Source of the DNA: Crocosphaera watsonii WH 8501
Lineage (GTDB): Bacteria; Cyanobacteriota; Cyanobacteriia; Cyanobacteriales; Microcystaceae
Assembly (NCBI RefSeq): GCF_000167195.1
Contig: NZ_AADV02000003.1
Location: 1-64,000 of the forward strand
Length of the DNA: 64,000 bases
Direction of reading: 5' to 3'
Of this stretch, positions 15,841 to 25,316 are shown in pieces; position 1 is the first letter of the stretch, and each line of letters starts with the position of its first letter. Below the pieces are notes generated by a model. The model did no database searches, was not told the DNA's origin, and worked only from the letters and a program-made list of their open reading frames with translations. The translations under genes and the position numbers were made by a program.

Positions 15841-18087
15841 CTAAAAAAAGATTTCTAAGCGTTCTAATGCAAGCCAAAATCCCTCTCCTTCGTTTTTATG
15901 TCCCTGCCAAATTTCAGGTATAAAAGAAGCATTTGGGGCAGTTTTCTTTAAGTCTTCTGCTAAGGCCGGAAAATCAATATCACCGTTTTCTATTTGTAAT
16001 CCTTCTCCGTCTAATCCTTCTGCATCTGCTATGTGCAAATGTGCTGTATAAAAACCTACTTTTTCAACGAACTCTTTAAACGAAAAATTATGATGATTAC
16101 AGGCTAATTTTGAATGAGATATATCTAAACAAATTCGATAATTATGCTGAGAACAAAACTCGGCAATATCTTGAGGAGCAACAAAAAGATTATGATATAT
16201 TTGTCCACCAAAATGCCAGGGAAAAGGTGGCATAGTTTGGGGTATAATTTCAACACCTTCTTGGTCTAATTTGGATAAACTATCTAACAGTAATTCATAA
16301 TACTTTTGCCGTTGGTTAATGGGTAATGGTTCGTCCAAGGTGAAGCCACCAATATTGGTAACAATTAGGGGGCGTGACGCTTTTTTGAAGTAGGGTTTTA
16401 GTTGTCGAGTAATATCGATAACTCGCTGTAATTCTTGGATAGAATGGTTACGATAGTCTTCGTCCAAGGAACATAAATCTAAAACATGATCACCTGCAAA
16501 TAATTCTGGACTATGGACTACAAAATCAAGGTCATAAGTATTATCAAAATATTGCTTAATATCCTGTTCTAAGTCCTTATAACTGAGATGAAATTCTAAC
16601 AAATCGGGGTTAGATTTTATCAATAATTTTGTAAAATCATGATAGCGAACTGGTAAGCCCCAAGGACGATTAAATTTATAGTTTTTAGCGGTAATTTGGG
16701 CTTCTTCTAAATCACTAGCAAAAAAGAAATCGCCGATTTTCAAAGGTCTTTTAGCTTTCTTCCCAATTAATTCTTTTCTCCGATTAGGTTGTAAACCTTT
16801 CCCTGGACTTTTAACCTCGATCATAGCTTCAGTTATAACTTCTCCTGGTTGTAAGTCGCAGTTAATAATTAAACTCTTGGCTAGAGTTTCTCTATTCATT
16901 AATTCTCCTTGACTTAACTGCCTTTCTGAAGCAGTTCCCAATGCTTCTTCTACTTGTCTTACTCCCTCCACCATAGACTTAAATTCTTCAGGTAAGAGGC
17001 TAACTTTATGGTCATTTCCTTCCATTGATTTATCTAAGGTAAAGTGTTTTTCTATTACTTTTGCTCCCTTAGAAACTGCTGCGATCGCAATATTTATACC
17101 CCGTTCATGACCGGAGTATCCCACAGGGCAATCCCCTAATTCTTTTAAGCGGTTAATATAGTTTAGGTTAACATCTTTAAAGGGTGCTGGATAGGTGGAA
17201 TTACAGTGTAATAAGACATACATTGCCCCTAGTTTCTGTAATAGTTTAACCGATTCACTAATTTCTGCTTCTGTGGACATTCCCGTAGAACAAATTAAGG
17301 GTTTTCCAGTCTTTGCTAAGGCTTTCAAGAGTTCATGATTAGTTAAATCAGCCGAAGCAACTTTATAACCAACCATGCCGTAATTTTCGAGAATATTCAA
17401 ACTATCTAAGTCCCAAGGAGTACATAAAGGTAAAATACCTTTCTGCTTACAATAATCAAAAGCTTGTAACATTTCTTCGTCAGAAAGTTGAAACCGGGAC
17501 AATAAATCTAGAGTATATTGTGAGCCTAAATCTTCACTAGCATCGTCAGCATTTCCGGCATTATGATATAGAGACTTGAGGCTTCTAAGTTGAAATTTAG
17601 CACAATTTGCCCCGGCAGCGATCGCTTGATCAATTAACTTTTTAGCTAAGTCTAAACTACCGTTATGATTGTTACCAATTTCTGCAATAATAAAGGTGGG
17701 AGACTCGTTATTAATAATAAAGTCACCAATCTTAATTTCATTGGGACGTTTTCCGGCGATGGCCACTAGGCGATCATTATCATCGAGAAGGGGAATAAAC
17801 TCAATTTGTTCAGAAAAATAACTATTAATTTTTTCGGGATCTTCTTCAAAAGAAGCGTATTTAAACCGCTTATTACTAATATGGGAAACTGCTTGATTGA
17901 GATCGATGGTATTTTGTTCGACTAACCATCGTCGCAAGTCACCATCTGTTAACACACCTTCTAAAACTCCTGACTCGGTGACAGAGAAGATGATGCGACT
18001 TTTATTATCACTAATCTTTTTTAAGGCGTTAAGGATACTGTCTTCAGAGAAGACGATATATTTGGAGAGGTTTCTATCGATTAACAT
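15841..18087 (-). CDS. CBS-NeuB-SAF-sugar isomerase fusion (sialic acid synthase-like)
   Basis: 748 residues in four parts. Residues 1-112: a CBS pair (VLEGVLTDGDLRRW; IPLLDDNDRLVAIA). About 116-390: NeuB-type synthase with 'IIAEIGNNHNGS', 'CAKFQ', 'GYSGHE' and 'KVIEKHFT', which condenses phosphoenolpyruvate with an N-acyl hexosamine to make a nonulosonic acid. About 395-465: an SAF antifreeze-like domain (GEVITEAMIEVKSPGKGL). About 480-748: a TIM barrel of the xylose isomerase/AP endonuclease 2 type (VVHSPELFAGDH; CLDISHSKLACNHH; HLHIADAEG). No other nonulosonate gene (neuA, neuC) is nearby. It probably acts on surface glycan precursors; the exact product (sialic, legionaminic or pseudaminic) cannot be told from sequence. 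Confidence 0.9.
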   Translation of the reverse strand: MLIDRNLSKYIVFSEDSILNALKKISDNKSRIIFSVTESGVLEGVLTDGDLRRWLVEQNTIDLNQAVSHISNKRFKYASFEEDPEKINSYFSEQIEFIPLLDDNDRLVAIAGKRPNEIKIGDFIINNESPTFIIAEIGNNHNGSLDLAKKLIDQAIAAGANCAKFQLRSLKSLYHNAGNADDASEDLGSQYTLDLLSRFQLSDEEMLQAFDYCKQKGILPLCTPWDLDSLNILENYGMVGYKVASADLTNHELLKALAKTGKPLICSTGMSTEAEISESVKLLQKLGAMYVLLHCNSTYPAPFKDVNLNYINRLKELGDCPVGYSGHERGINIAIAAVSKGAKVIEKHFTLDKSMEGNDHKVSLLPEEFKSMVEGVRQVEEALGTASERQLSQGELMNRETLAKSLIINCDLQPGEVITEAMIEVKSPGKGLQPNRRKELIGKKAKRPLKIGDFFFASDLEEAQITAKNYKFNRPWGLPVRYHDFTKLLIKSNPDLLEFHLSYKDLEQDIKQYFDNTYDLDFVVHSPELFAGDHVLDLCSLDEDYRNHSIQELQRVIDITRQLKPYFKKASRPLIVTNIGGFTLDEPLPINQRQKYYELLLDSLSKLDQEGVEIIPQTMPPFPWHFGGQIYHNLFVAPQDIAEFCSQHNYRICLDISHSKLACNHHNFSFKEFVEKVGFYTAHLHIADAEGLDGEGLQIENGDIDFPALAEDLKKTAPNASFIPEIWQGHKNEGEGFWLALERLEIFF

Positions 18088-18169
18088 AGGTTATAGAGGG
18101 TTATATTTTAAAGCTAGTATTAAGCACAACATAAGCATAATATAACATTAACCCTAAAAGTTTTATATT

Positions 18170-19629
18170 TTAGCAATAAGATAAAGCTTTGAGTAATCCT
18201 TGGAATTTTAACTGAATTTCTGCTAATTCTTTGTCTGGTTCCGATCCCTCCACAATTCCGGCTCCTGCGTACAGTCTAGCTTGATTACCCGAAATTAAGG
18301 CAGAGCGAATACCAACGATAAACTCACTATTCCCATTGTAATCAATCCAACCCAAAGGGGCAGCATAAAACCCTCTCTCAAAGCTTTCATAGCGTTTAAT
18401 TTCCTGACAAGTGACTTCTGTAGGGAAACCAGACACAGCAGGAGTGGGATGTAATTCAGCAACCACTTCCAACGGGTGAATATTAGGACTTAACTGTGTG
18501 TAAATAGGAGTCCAAAGGTGTTGTATATTAGATAACTTTAACACTTTTAAAGGGGAAATTTGTGGACTTAATCCTAAACTTATTAAACGTTGTACAATAA
18601 ATTCAATTACAACTTGGTGTTCCCGTCTTTCTTTACTACTTTTTAAAAGGTGTTGGGCTAGATAATAATCTTCTCTTTTGGTGTTTCCCCTGGCAATGGA
18701 ACCAGCTAAGGCATCGCTTAATAATTGGTTATTTTTTAGGCTTATTAAACGTTCTGGACTAGCCCCAAGAAAACAATTATTTTCGCCATTATTAATAGCA
18801 AAAATATAGCAATCGGGATGATTATTTCGTAAATTTCTTAAGCAATTAATAATTGAGATATCATGAAAGCTGCTTAAATCTAAAGCACTAGCCAACACTA
18901 ACTTTTTAAAGTCATTGGCTTCAATTGATTCTAAGACTGAAGCCACCGATGATTTAAAACCCTGTCCTATTTCGTACTTATTCATTAAGTTAACAGGTAT
19001 TTTAATGGGCTTATCAAGATTTTGATAGGTTTTAATTTTAGTGATCAATTTAAGATTAGCCATAGTTTGATGGACTAATTTCTTAATATCTGTCTGATAA
19101 TCTATTAAAAGGTTTAATATTAATATTTGCTTCTCTTTTTGTTTGATAATTTCCAGCTTAGGTAAAAATGCAAAAGCTGAGGGAAAGGGAAATTTTAGTT
19201 GATTAGTTTCAGAAAAAAAGGTAAATCCACAAAAAACATGAGGGGAAGAAGTCGATGAATCATCGTGATTAACTTTAGTTAATTTCTGAAAACAATTGTT
19301 GACAAATTTTTTTGAATCTCTAAATCTACTCTCTATATTTAGTTGACAAGATTCAGTCATACCATACCCTAATATTGCTTCACGATTAGCCTTATTTTCC
19401 CAGTAAAAATAAGTTTCATTCTGAGATAAATCACTATTATTTTCAGAGGTTAAACATTCTAATACAGATAATGTATCAACTTCAGGAATTATCTGATATA
19501 AACTAACAATAGTTGATTGATTTTGTCCCCTCCAAAGTTTGCTTGATGAGACAGAAATAGTTGTTCAAGATTATGTTGATTATACCTGAGCTTTGTAGTC
19601 TCAGGAATGATTGGCGTAGCAACAGACAT
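18170..19629 (-). pseudogene. menF: Isochorismate synthase MenF with frameshift
   Basis: The catalytic part, 18170-19360 and in frame up to about 19545, has the chorismate-enzyme signatures 'FLGASPERLISL', 'DALAGSIARG' and 'ELHPTPAVSGFPTE'. Upstream, the expected segment 'YFYWENKANREAILGYG' is in the same frame, but the N-terminus (MSVATPIIPETTKLRYNQ, start 19629) is in another frame; the switch is near 19520-19550 and needs one extra base. Total length then equals a normal MenF (~486 codons). MenF makes isochorismate for phylloquinone. It is divergent from menA. Either a real lesion, a sequence error, or an internal start giving a shortened protein. Confidence 0.8.
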
Positions 19630-19725
19630 CGTAAAGTTATTTATAATTTGTTTCACTTTAGCCCAATATTGATGGTATGTCTTGTATATTATCCATAACT
19701 TTGATTGAACCCAACCAGACATCTT

Positions 19726-20634
19726 ATGACCACAACATCAAGTGTACCCCCATCAAAAGGAAAATTGTGGCTTGCTGCCATTAAACCCCCTATGTATAGC
19801 GTCGCCGTTATACCAATTACAGTAGGAACTGCAACGGCTTTTGGACAAAACGCAATATTTGACCCCAAAATCTTGGGAATTTTCCTAACCTCAGCTATTT
19901 TGATTATTGCTTGGCTAAATATTAGCAATGATGTTTTTGATGCTGACACAGGAATTGATAAAAATAAAGCCCATTCTCTTGTTAATTTAACAGGAAATAA
20001 AGCCTTAATGTTATGGTTGGCTAATGGTTTTTTAAGTTTAGGAGTTTTAGGTATTTTGTTAATCGCTTGGTTGCAACAAGATATAACCGTCTTATCCATT
20101 ATACTACTTTGTTGTGTTTTGGGCTACACCTATCAGGGGCCTCCTTTTCGTTTAGGTTACCAAGGTTTGGGGGAACTTATTTGTTTTTTCACTTTTGGTC
20201 CAATGGCGATCGCTGCTGCTTATTATTCTCAAACTCAGGAATTTTCTTGGTCAATTTTAGCCCCAGGAACCCTGATCGGAATTAGCACATCTATTATTCT
20301 TTTTTGTTCTCATTTTCATCAAGTTGAAGATGATTTAGCAGCAGGGAAACGTTCTCCTATTGTTCGTTTAGGAACTCAATTAGGCTCTCAAGTCTTAATG
20401 GTAACAACCATTTTATTCTTTGCTTTGATTGTCTTATTTTCTTTACTGGGAATCTTTTCTATTTGGACTTTTCTAACATTTTTGAGTATTCCTCTTGCGT
20501 ATCAATTAGTCAGTCATGTTAACCAAAATCATGCTCAGCCTGATCGAGTTAGTAATTGCAAATTTATTGCAGTTAGACTGCACTTTTTCAGTGGCTTGTT
20601 ACTAGCTTTAGGCTTAATTATCCCTTCAATCTAA
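19726..20634 (+). CDS. menA: 1,4-dihydroxy-2-naphthoate phytyltransferase MenA
   Basis: About 302 residues from MTTTSSVPPSK (ATG 19726; an upstream ATG at 19705 would add 7). UbiA-type prenyltransferase with around eight membrane helices and the Asp-rich motifs 'NDVFDADTGIDK' and 'HQVEDDLAAGKRS'. In cyanobacteria MenA attaches a phytyl chain to form phylloquinone, the photosystem I electron carrier. It faces menF, 97 bp away, so the two share a regulatory region. Its 3' end overlaps the end of gshB by 17 bp. Confidence 0.95.
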   Translation: MTTTSSVPPSKGKLWLAAIKPPMYSVAVIPITVGTATAFGQNAIFDPKILGIFLTSAILIIAWLNISNDVFDADTGIDKNKAHSLVNLTGNKALMLWLANGFLSLGVLGILLIAWLQQDITVLSIILLCCVLGYTYQGPPFRLGYQGLGELICFFTFGPMAIAAAYYSQTQEFSWSILAPGTLIGISTSIILFCSHFHQVEDDLAAGKRSPIVRLGTQLGSQVLMVTTILFFALIVLFSLLGIFSIWTFLTFLSIPLAYQLVSHVNQNHAQPDRVSNCKFIAVRLHFFSGLLLALGLIIPSI

Positions 20635-21589
20635 CTTTAGATAACCATTGGATGACTTCTTGACCTAAATTTTTGCTATCGAGAAGATCAATTTCTCTTA
20701 TTCCTGTGGGACTGGTAACATTGACTTCTGTTAAATAACCACCAATGACATCAATACCCACAAAATATAAGCCATTTTCACTCAATTGTGGCCCAACAAT
20801 TTCACAGATATTATATTCTCTGGGGGTCAACTCTGCTTTTTCAACCCGTCCCCCAACAGCCATATTACCGCGAAATTCTTGACCTGTAGGCACTCGATTA
20901 ACTGCCCCAATGGGTTTACCATCTAAGAGGATAATTCGTTTATCTCCGTTTTTCGCTTCCGGTAAAAATCGCTGGATCATGACTGGTTCTTGACCTTGAT
21001 GGGTACTAACTTCAATTATAGAATTAAAGTTTCGATCGCCCGTTTCTAAAAATAAAATTCCTTCTCCTGCTTTTCCTCCCAAGGGTTTAAGCACAGCTTG
21101 TTTTTTTTCCTCAACAAACCTACGAATAATATCCTTATCTTGACTAACAACGGTTTCTGGCATAACCGAGTAGAATTGTAAGGTATACATCTTCTCGTTA
21201 GCTTCTCGTAGTCCTTGAGGAGAATTAATAACTAGGGTTTTTTCTGGATTAATTAACTCTAAAATATAAGTGGCATAGAGATAACGAATGGTCACTGGGG
21301 GGTCTTTCCGCATAAACACAGCGTCCATGTCTTCTAGACACCTTAACTCAGGAGAAGACAACTCATACCATTGAGGGACACTAAGCCATTTTCCCTCTTT
21401 TAAAGTAACAGGAACTAACTGAACTTGAGAGAGAATAGCCAAGGCTTTCCCATCAATGACACTGAGTTGATGAACTTCTGTGATCCAAACTTCATGACCT
21501 AAAATTTGTGCTGCTTCCATCATAGCCACAGTGCTATCATGGCCAGGATCAAGTTTAGCTATGGGATCGATAATAAAAGCAAGTTTCAT
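20618..21589 (-). CDS. gshB: Glutathione synthetase
   Basis: 323 residues, full length, ATP-grasp enzyme joining gamma-glutamylcysteine and glycine. Signatures: 'LAFIIDPIAKLDPGHDST', 'VFMRKDPP', 'VLKPLGGKAGEGI', 'MIQRFLPEAKNGDKRI' and 'EVNVTSPTGIREI'. It lies downstream of grxC in the same direction, a standard cyanobacterial pair linking glutathione synthesis with glutaredoxin. Confidence 0.97.
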   Translation of the reverse strand: MKLAFIIDPIAKLDPGHDSTVAMMEAAQILGHEVWITEVHQLSVIDGKALAILSQVQLVPVTLKEGKWLSVPQWYELSSPELRCLEDMDAVFMRKDPPVTIRYLYATYILELINPEKTLVINSPQGLREANEKMYTLQFYSVMPETVVSQDKDIIRRFVEEKKQAVLKPLGGKAGEGILFLETGDRNFNSIIEVSTHQGQEPVMIQRFLPEAKNGDKRIILLDGKPIGAVNRVPTGQEFRGNMAVGGRVEKAELTPREYNICEIVGPQLSENGLYFVGIDVIGGYLTEVNVTSPTGIREIDLLDSKNLGQEVIQWLSKVRLKG

Positions 21590-21646
21590 ATAAGGAATAT
21601 TGTTCTGTTTATCCCCTTGGAAAGGGAGGCGAGAAACTATTTTTTG

Positions 21647-21919
21647 TCAAGAGGCGACTGACTGCTCCAACAAGCTATCAAGTTCCCCTGCTAATTCTGT
21701 ATCATATAACTCGTTACAACCTCCAACATGACCATCGTTGATGAAAATTTGGGGTAAACTCCGTTTTCCGTTGGCTCGTTCAGCCATTATCTCCCTTGCG
21801 TCTTCATCCCCATCTATACAGTATTCAGTATAGTTTACCCCTTTTTTGTCTAATAAAGCTTTTGCCCGAATACAAAAGGGACAGGTACTCCAAGTGTAAA
21901 TTTCAACGTTAGCTGCCAT
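21647..21919 (-). CDS. grxC: Glutaredoxin 3
   Basis: 90 residues with the dithiol active site 'WSTCPFCIRAK', the cis-Pro loop 'SLPQIFIND' and the GSH-binding 'VGGCNEL'. It reduces disulfides with glutathione, and is a candidate electron donor for the glutaredoxin-dependent ArsC encoded at 40800. It is the first gene of the grxC-gshB unit, 57 bp upstream of gshB. Confidence 0.96.
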   Translation of the reverse strand: MAANVEIYTWSTCPFCIRAKALLDKKGVNYTEYCIDGDEDAREIMAERANGKRSLPQIFINDGHVGGCNELYDTELAGELDSLLEQSVAS

Positions 21920-22050
21920 CGTTATCTCAAATGTTAATTGTTATTATAGATTGTACTATTTTCTGAGGGTCTATGTGGCGGTCGAATTTCAAGAAATTCG
22001 TCATAATAGAATGCTAAAGCCTGTTGTTGATATAAGTCCATTTAAAAGCC

Positions 22051-22350
22051 ATGATAAAAATCACTTCTATTAGTCTAACTGCCTTGTTCACAACCTTTGG
22101 GTTTATTTTACCCGTTAGAGCCGAAAATTTAGCCCATTTAAGCCAATTATTGTCTACAAAACAATGTCAACTTTGTGACTTAACCGGTTCAGGGTTAGTT
22201 ATGGCGGATCTCAGGGGAGCCTCTTTAATTGGGGCTAATTTAGCCGGAGCTAATCTTTCTCAAGCCAATTTAGCTGGAGCCGATCTCAGGGGGGCGAACT
22301 TAACTGGAGCGTCTCTATACGGAGCAAATTTAACTGGTGCTAACTTGAGT
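22051..22350 (+). pseudogene. Secreted pentapeptide-repeat protein, 3'-truncated
   Basis: A signal peptide ([21 protein letters not shown]), a Cys-containing linker (KQCQLCDL) and then at least ten A(D/N)LxG-type pentapeptides forming a right-handed beta helix. The gene is cut at TA 22350-22351 by IS630 copy 2; the stop used now is inside the IS. Many proteins of this type in cyanobacteria are about 100-150 residues long, so only a few repeats may be missing. Confidence 0.85.
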
Positions 22351-22379
22351 AGTGCAGCTTAGCAAAAATAATCCACCAG

Positions 22380-23021
22380 TCACTTATGATCTTTAAAGCC
22401 CTTAAATTTCCAAACGAACGGCTTAGCAAAATGTTGATTAAAGTAATCAATAAAATTGAGAATTTTTTGGGATAGTTCTTCAGTTGAACGGACAGTAATT
22501 CTTTTGAGTAAACGCCGGACTAAGATCGAAAACCAACACTCAATTTGATTAAGCCACGATGTATGTTTGGGAATATAAACAAAGCGAATTCGATGAGATT
22601 CATCTGATAAAAAATCTGCTCTGCTGTCCATAGATTGCAAAATCCTCTCCTTTCCTTTTCTCCCCAAATCAATAGTAATTCCACAGCTTTCTGCTACTAA
22701 TTTGACTAAGCTTTCCGATTTATGAGTGTTGAGTTGATCTACAATAAAAATCCATTCTGCTTTTTCATCAATCTTAATCGTTCTCTGGATATGTTCAGAA
22801 AAATCTTGTTCTGTTCTTGTCGGTCCAATAGAGGGACTAACAACTTTTCCTCTTGCCACATCCCAGTTCGCAATCAAGCTTAAAGTTCCGTGTCTTTCAT
22901 ATTCAAATTCGATTTTTTCTACTTGTTTAGGCTTGATTCTTTTGTTCGGAAATAATCTCTCAAGAGCTTGAATCCCTGTCATTTCATCTGTACTAATTAA
23001 ATGAATTCCTTGTTCTAACAA
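22380..23021 (-). CDS. IS630 transposase, intact DDE half
   Basis: 213 residues from MLEQGIHLIS to KGFKDHK. All three acidic motifs are present: 'STDEMTG', 'FIVDQLNTH' and 'LNQIECWFSIL'. The true upstream continuation, in the same frame back to the T6A5 tract at 23139-23149, encodes 'EATLQPHLVRYWLNAKIDDP', so the protein would be made as a fusion with the HTH half by frameshifting or slippage. Confidence 0.88.
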   Translation of the reverse strand: MLEQGIHLISTDEMTGIQALERLFPNKRIKPKQVEKIEFEYERHGTLSLIANWDVARGKVVSPSIGPTRTEQDFSEHIQRTIKIDEKAEWIFIVDQLNTHKSESLVKLVAESCGITIDLGRKGKERILQSMDSRADFLSDESHRIRFVYIPKHTSWLNQIECWFSILVRRLLKRITVRSTEELSQKILNFIDYFNQHFAKPFVWKFKGFKDHK

Positions 23022-23085
23022 AGTTTTAGCTTCTTGATGAAGTTCACAGATATATTTGACTTGCTTTTTAAATTTTAAGGGATCA

Positions 23086-23622
23086 TCAATTTTGGCATTT
23101 AACCAGTAACGAATGAGATGTGGTTGTAATGTCGCTTCTTTTTAAAAAACGCCCCACACTACGGGGGGAAATCTTTTCGACAATTCCTCTTTTTATGGCT
23201 TCATCCGCCAACTCTAAAGGTGTCCAATGGCTCACTGGTCTGTCTGATTTTTCACATTCTTCACAAGCGATCGCTACAATCTGGACTACTTGTTCGACCG
23301 TAAAGGATTTTGTTGTTCCAGGTCTTGGGCGATCGCTTAAAATTCCTTTGATCAAGACCATTAATGCTTTCTCCGTTACCTGTTGTTCTTCGGCGGCACT
23401 CAGTTTTTCTCTCTCCTCAAACCATCGCGATCGCCACTGACGCACTTGTACTCGGTCTAATTCTAATCTTCGACTAATCGAACTATTGCTCTCTCCTGAT
23501 GCTGCGGCTAAGATTAGCTTGGCTCGTCTAACAAGGCGATAGGGGTTTGTTGTCCCTCTCACTATTTGTTGGAGTACTGTTTTCTGTAGGTTGGAGAGGT
23601 TAATTGGCAATGCTTTTATCAT
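23086..23622 (-). CDS. IS630 transposase, N-terminal HTH half
   Basis: Same as in copy 1 (one or two residue changes, e.g. WTPLELAD for WTPSELAD, SHSLL for SRSLL). The frame stays open for about 25 codons past the T6A5 tract, giving a tail (RSDITTTSHSLLVKCQN) that is not expected in the family and is probably just out-of-frame reading. Confidence 0.8.
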   Translation of the reverse strand: MIKALPINLSNLQKTVLQQIVRGTTNPYRLVRRAKLILAAASGESNSSISRRLELDRVQVRQWRSRWFEEREKLSAAEEQQVTEKALMVLIKGILSDRPRPGTTKSFTVEQVVQIVAIACEECEKSDRPVSHWTPLELADEAIKRGIVEKISPRSVGRFLKRSDITTTSHSLLVKCQN

Positions 23623-23731
23623 GGACATCAACTTCGAGATTCTTCCGTTAGTTTCATTGAAACACATTGTCGTGGCTAGTCACGAAAGTTTCTGTAAAAA
23701 TCTGGTGGATTACTTTCGCCAAGCTGCACTA

Positions 23732-25231
23732 GCTTTAAAAGGTTACAAAGCAAAGGCACTCTTCCAGGTTTGGATTCCCAAACCTGGAAGAGAAGAAAAA
23801 CGTGGTCTGGGAATTCCCACCATGAAAGATAGAGTAATGCAAGCCTTGGTTAAATCAGCCTTAGAGCCATATTGGGAAGCCCAATTTGGGGGAACATCTT
23901 ACGGTTTTCGTCCAGGCAGAAGCGCACAAGACGCTATACAAAGGATATACACGGTAATCAATTCAAAAGCCAAATATGCTCTAGATGCCGATATATCCAA
24001 ATGTTTTGATAAGATTAACCATGACCACCTACTGTCCAAATTAGATTGTCCTAATAACGTCAAAATAGTCATTAAACAATGGCTAAAATGCGGTGTTATG
24101 GACAAGGGTATATTTGAGGAAACCGATTCAGGAACTCCCCAAGGCGGTGTAATAAGCCCTTTATTGGCTAATATTGCACTACACGGATTGATTAATGATA
24201 TAAGAAACCAATTTCCTGCAAATAAAAAGAGGAAAGATGGTAGCTACAAAACAGGATACCAACCTGCAATCATCCGTTATGCCGATGATTTCGTAGTTCT
24301 CCATGAGGACTACGACGTTATTCTAAAATGTAAAAATCTAATTGCACAATGGTTGAAACAAGTCGGACTGGAACTAAAACCAGAAAAGACTTCCATCAGA
24401 CATACTCTAAAAAGTATTGAACACGACGGAAAAACCATTGACCCTGGTTTCGATTTTCTTGGATTCAACATAAAGTCCTACCCCGTAGGGAAATACCACT
24501 CTGGGAAAACACCCCATCGTGAGATACTTGGATTCAAAACTATAATCAAACCAAGCAAAAAGAAAATACTAGCTCACCATGAGGCGATCAAAAAGGTCAT
24601 AAATGCCAACAAGAATGCCCCACAAGCAGCATTAATTGCAAAATTAAACCCCATAATAAGAGGATGGTGTAATTATTACCGAACTGTATGCAGTAAGGAA
24701 ACGTTCGACACCGAAGACCACATATTATGGAATATGCTGAGAGCCTGGACAGTCAGCAGGAAAAAGAATAAGACCCCACTGATTGAAGCCCTCAGAAAAT
24801 ATTTCTCATACGGAAGACGCGGAAAATGGACATTTCAAACAAATGGAATGGTCCTTTACTACCACGCCGAAACGGAAATAAAAAGACATCAATTGGTTAG
24901 GGCCGAAGTCTCACCATATGACGGAAACTGGACATACTGGAGCAAAAGACGGGGAATATACACTGGAACACCAATGAGAGTGTCAAAACTCTTAAAGAAA
25001 CAAAAAGGTATCTGCCCTATCTGCAAGCAACACTTTACACCCGATGACTTGATAGAAGTTGACCACATAATCCCAAAATCGAAAGGTGGAAAGGACAGGT
25101 ACGACAATCTACAAGCTCTACATCGTCACTGTCATGATGCTAAAAGCAAAAATGACTATCTCTATGATTGGTTAGATAATGGCTATGAATGGAAAGACGA
25201 CGTTTTAACAGTACCCACGACAAGGGACTAA
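23732..25231 (+). pseudogene. Group II intron reverse transcriptase/maturase-HNH, N-truncated
   Basis: About 499 codons. RT motifs: 'VWIPKPGREEKRGLGIPT', 'YGFRPGRSAQDAI', 'DADISKCFDKINHD', 'GTPQGGVISPLLANIAL' and the catalytic 'IIRYADDFVVL'; then maturase domain X ('LNPIIRGWCNYYR') and a C-terminal HNH endonuclease ('CPICKQHFTPDDLIEVDHIIP', 'HRHCHDAKSK'). These are group II intron traits, not those of a diversity-generating RT. The open frame extends upstream into IS630 (to 23591), but that part reads IS DNA backwards and is artefactual. Confidence 0.9.
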
Positions 25232-25238
25232 TTGCCGA

Positions 25239-25272
25239 GAGCCGTGTGAGGTGAAAGTCTCACGCACGGTTC
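25239..25272 (+). ncRNA. Group II intron domain V
   Basis: 34 nt beginning gagccgtg with the AGC catalytic triad (25240-25242), a GAAA-type tetraloop region (gtgaaag) and the closing cacggttc. This is the standard length and layout. It follows the maturase stop by 7 nt. Confidence 0.92.
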
Positions 25273-25315
25273 GGAATGGGAGTCGTGGTAGGTGACTACC
25301 ACTTCGACCCCTAAT
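25273..25315 (+). ncRNA. Group II intron domain VI and 3' end
   Basis: gtggtag pairs with ctaccac around gtga, and tcg/cga extends the stem; the branch-point A would lie on the 3' side in 'cttcgaccccta'. The intron end is near 25312-25316, overlapped by the AATT of the IS5-like insertion. Confidence 0.75.
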
Positions 25316-25316
25316 T

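Larger units (their letters stand above)
22352..23729 (-). mobile_element. IS630-family element, copy 2 (best preserved)
   Basis: 1378 bp with TA at 22350-22351 and 23730-23731 and the same inverted ends as copies 1 and 3. It is the only copy whose DDE half is uninterrupted. It joins the pentapeptide gene on the left to the middle of a group II intron gene on the right. Confidence 0.93.
23732..25315 (+). mobile_element. 5'-truncated group II intron
   Basis: Contains most of an intron-encoded reverse transcriptase, then domains V and VI. The whole 5' part (ribozyme domains I-IV start and the first ~90-100 residues of the protein) is missing where IS630 copy 2 abuts. The 3' end lies at about 25312-25316, exactly where the IS5-like element is inserted. 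It cannot splice in cis. Confidence 0.85.

Noticed and set aside
23591-23731. Upstream extension of the intron reverse transcriptase frame into IS630
   Set aside because: The codons before 23732 read the IS630 end in reverse; the fusion is accidental, and the real protein lacks its N-terminus.
23732-25231. The reverse transcriptase as a DGR RT serving the FGE variable region
   Set aside because: It has a maturase X domain, an HNH endonuclease and a downstream domain V, so it belongs to a group II intron.
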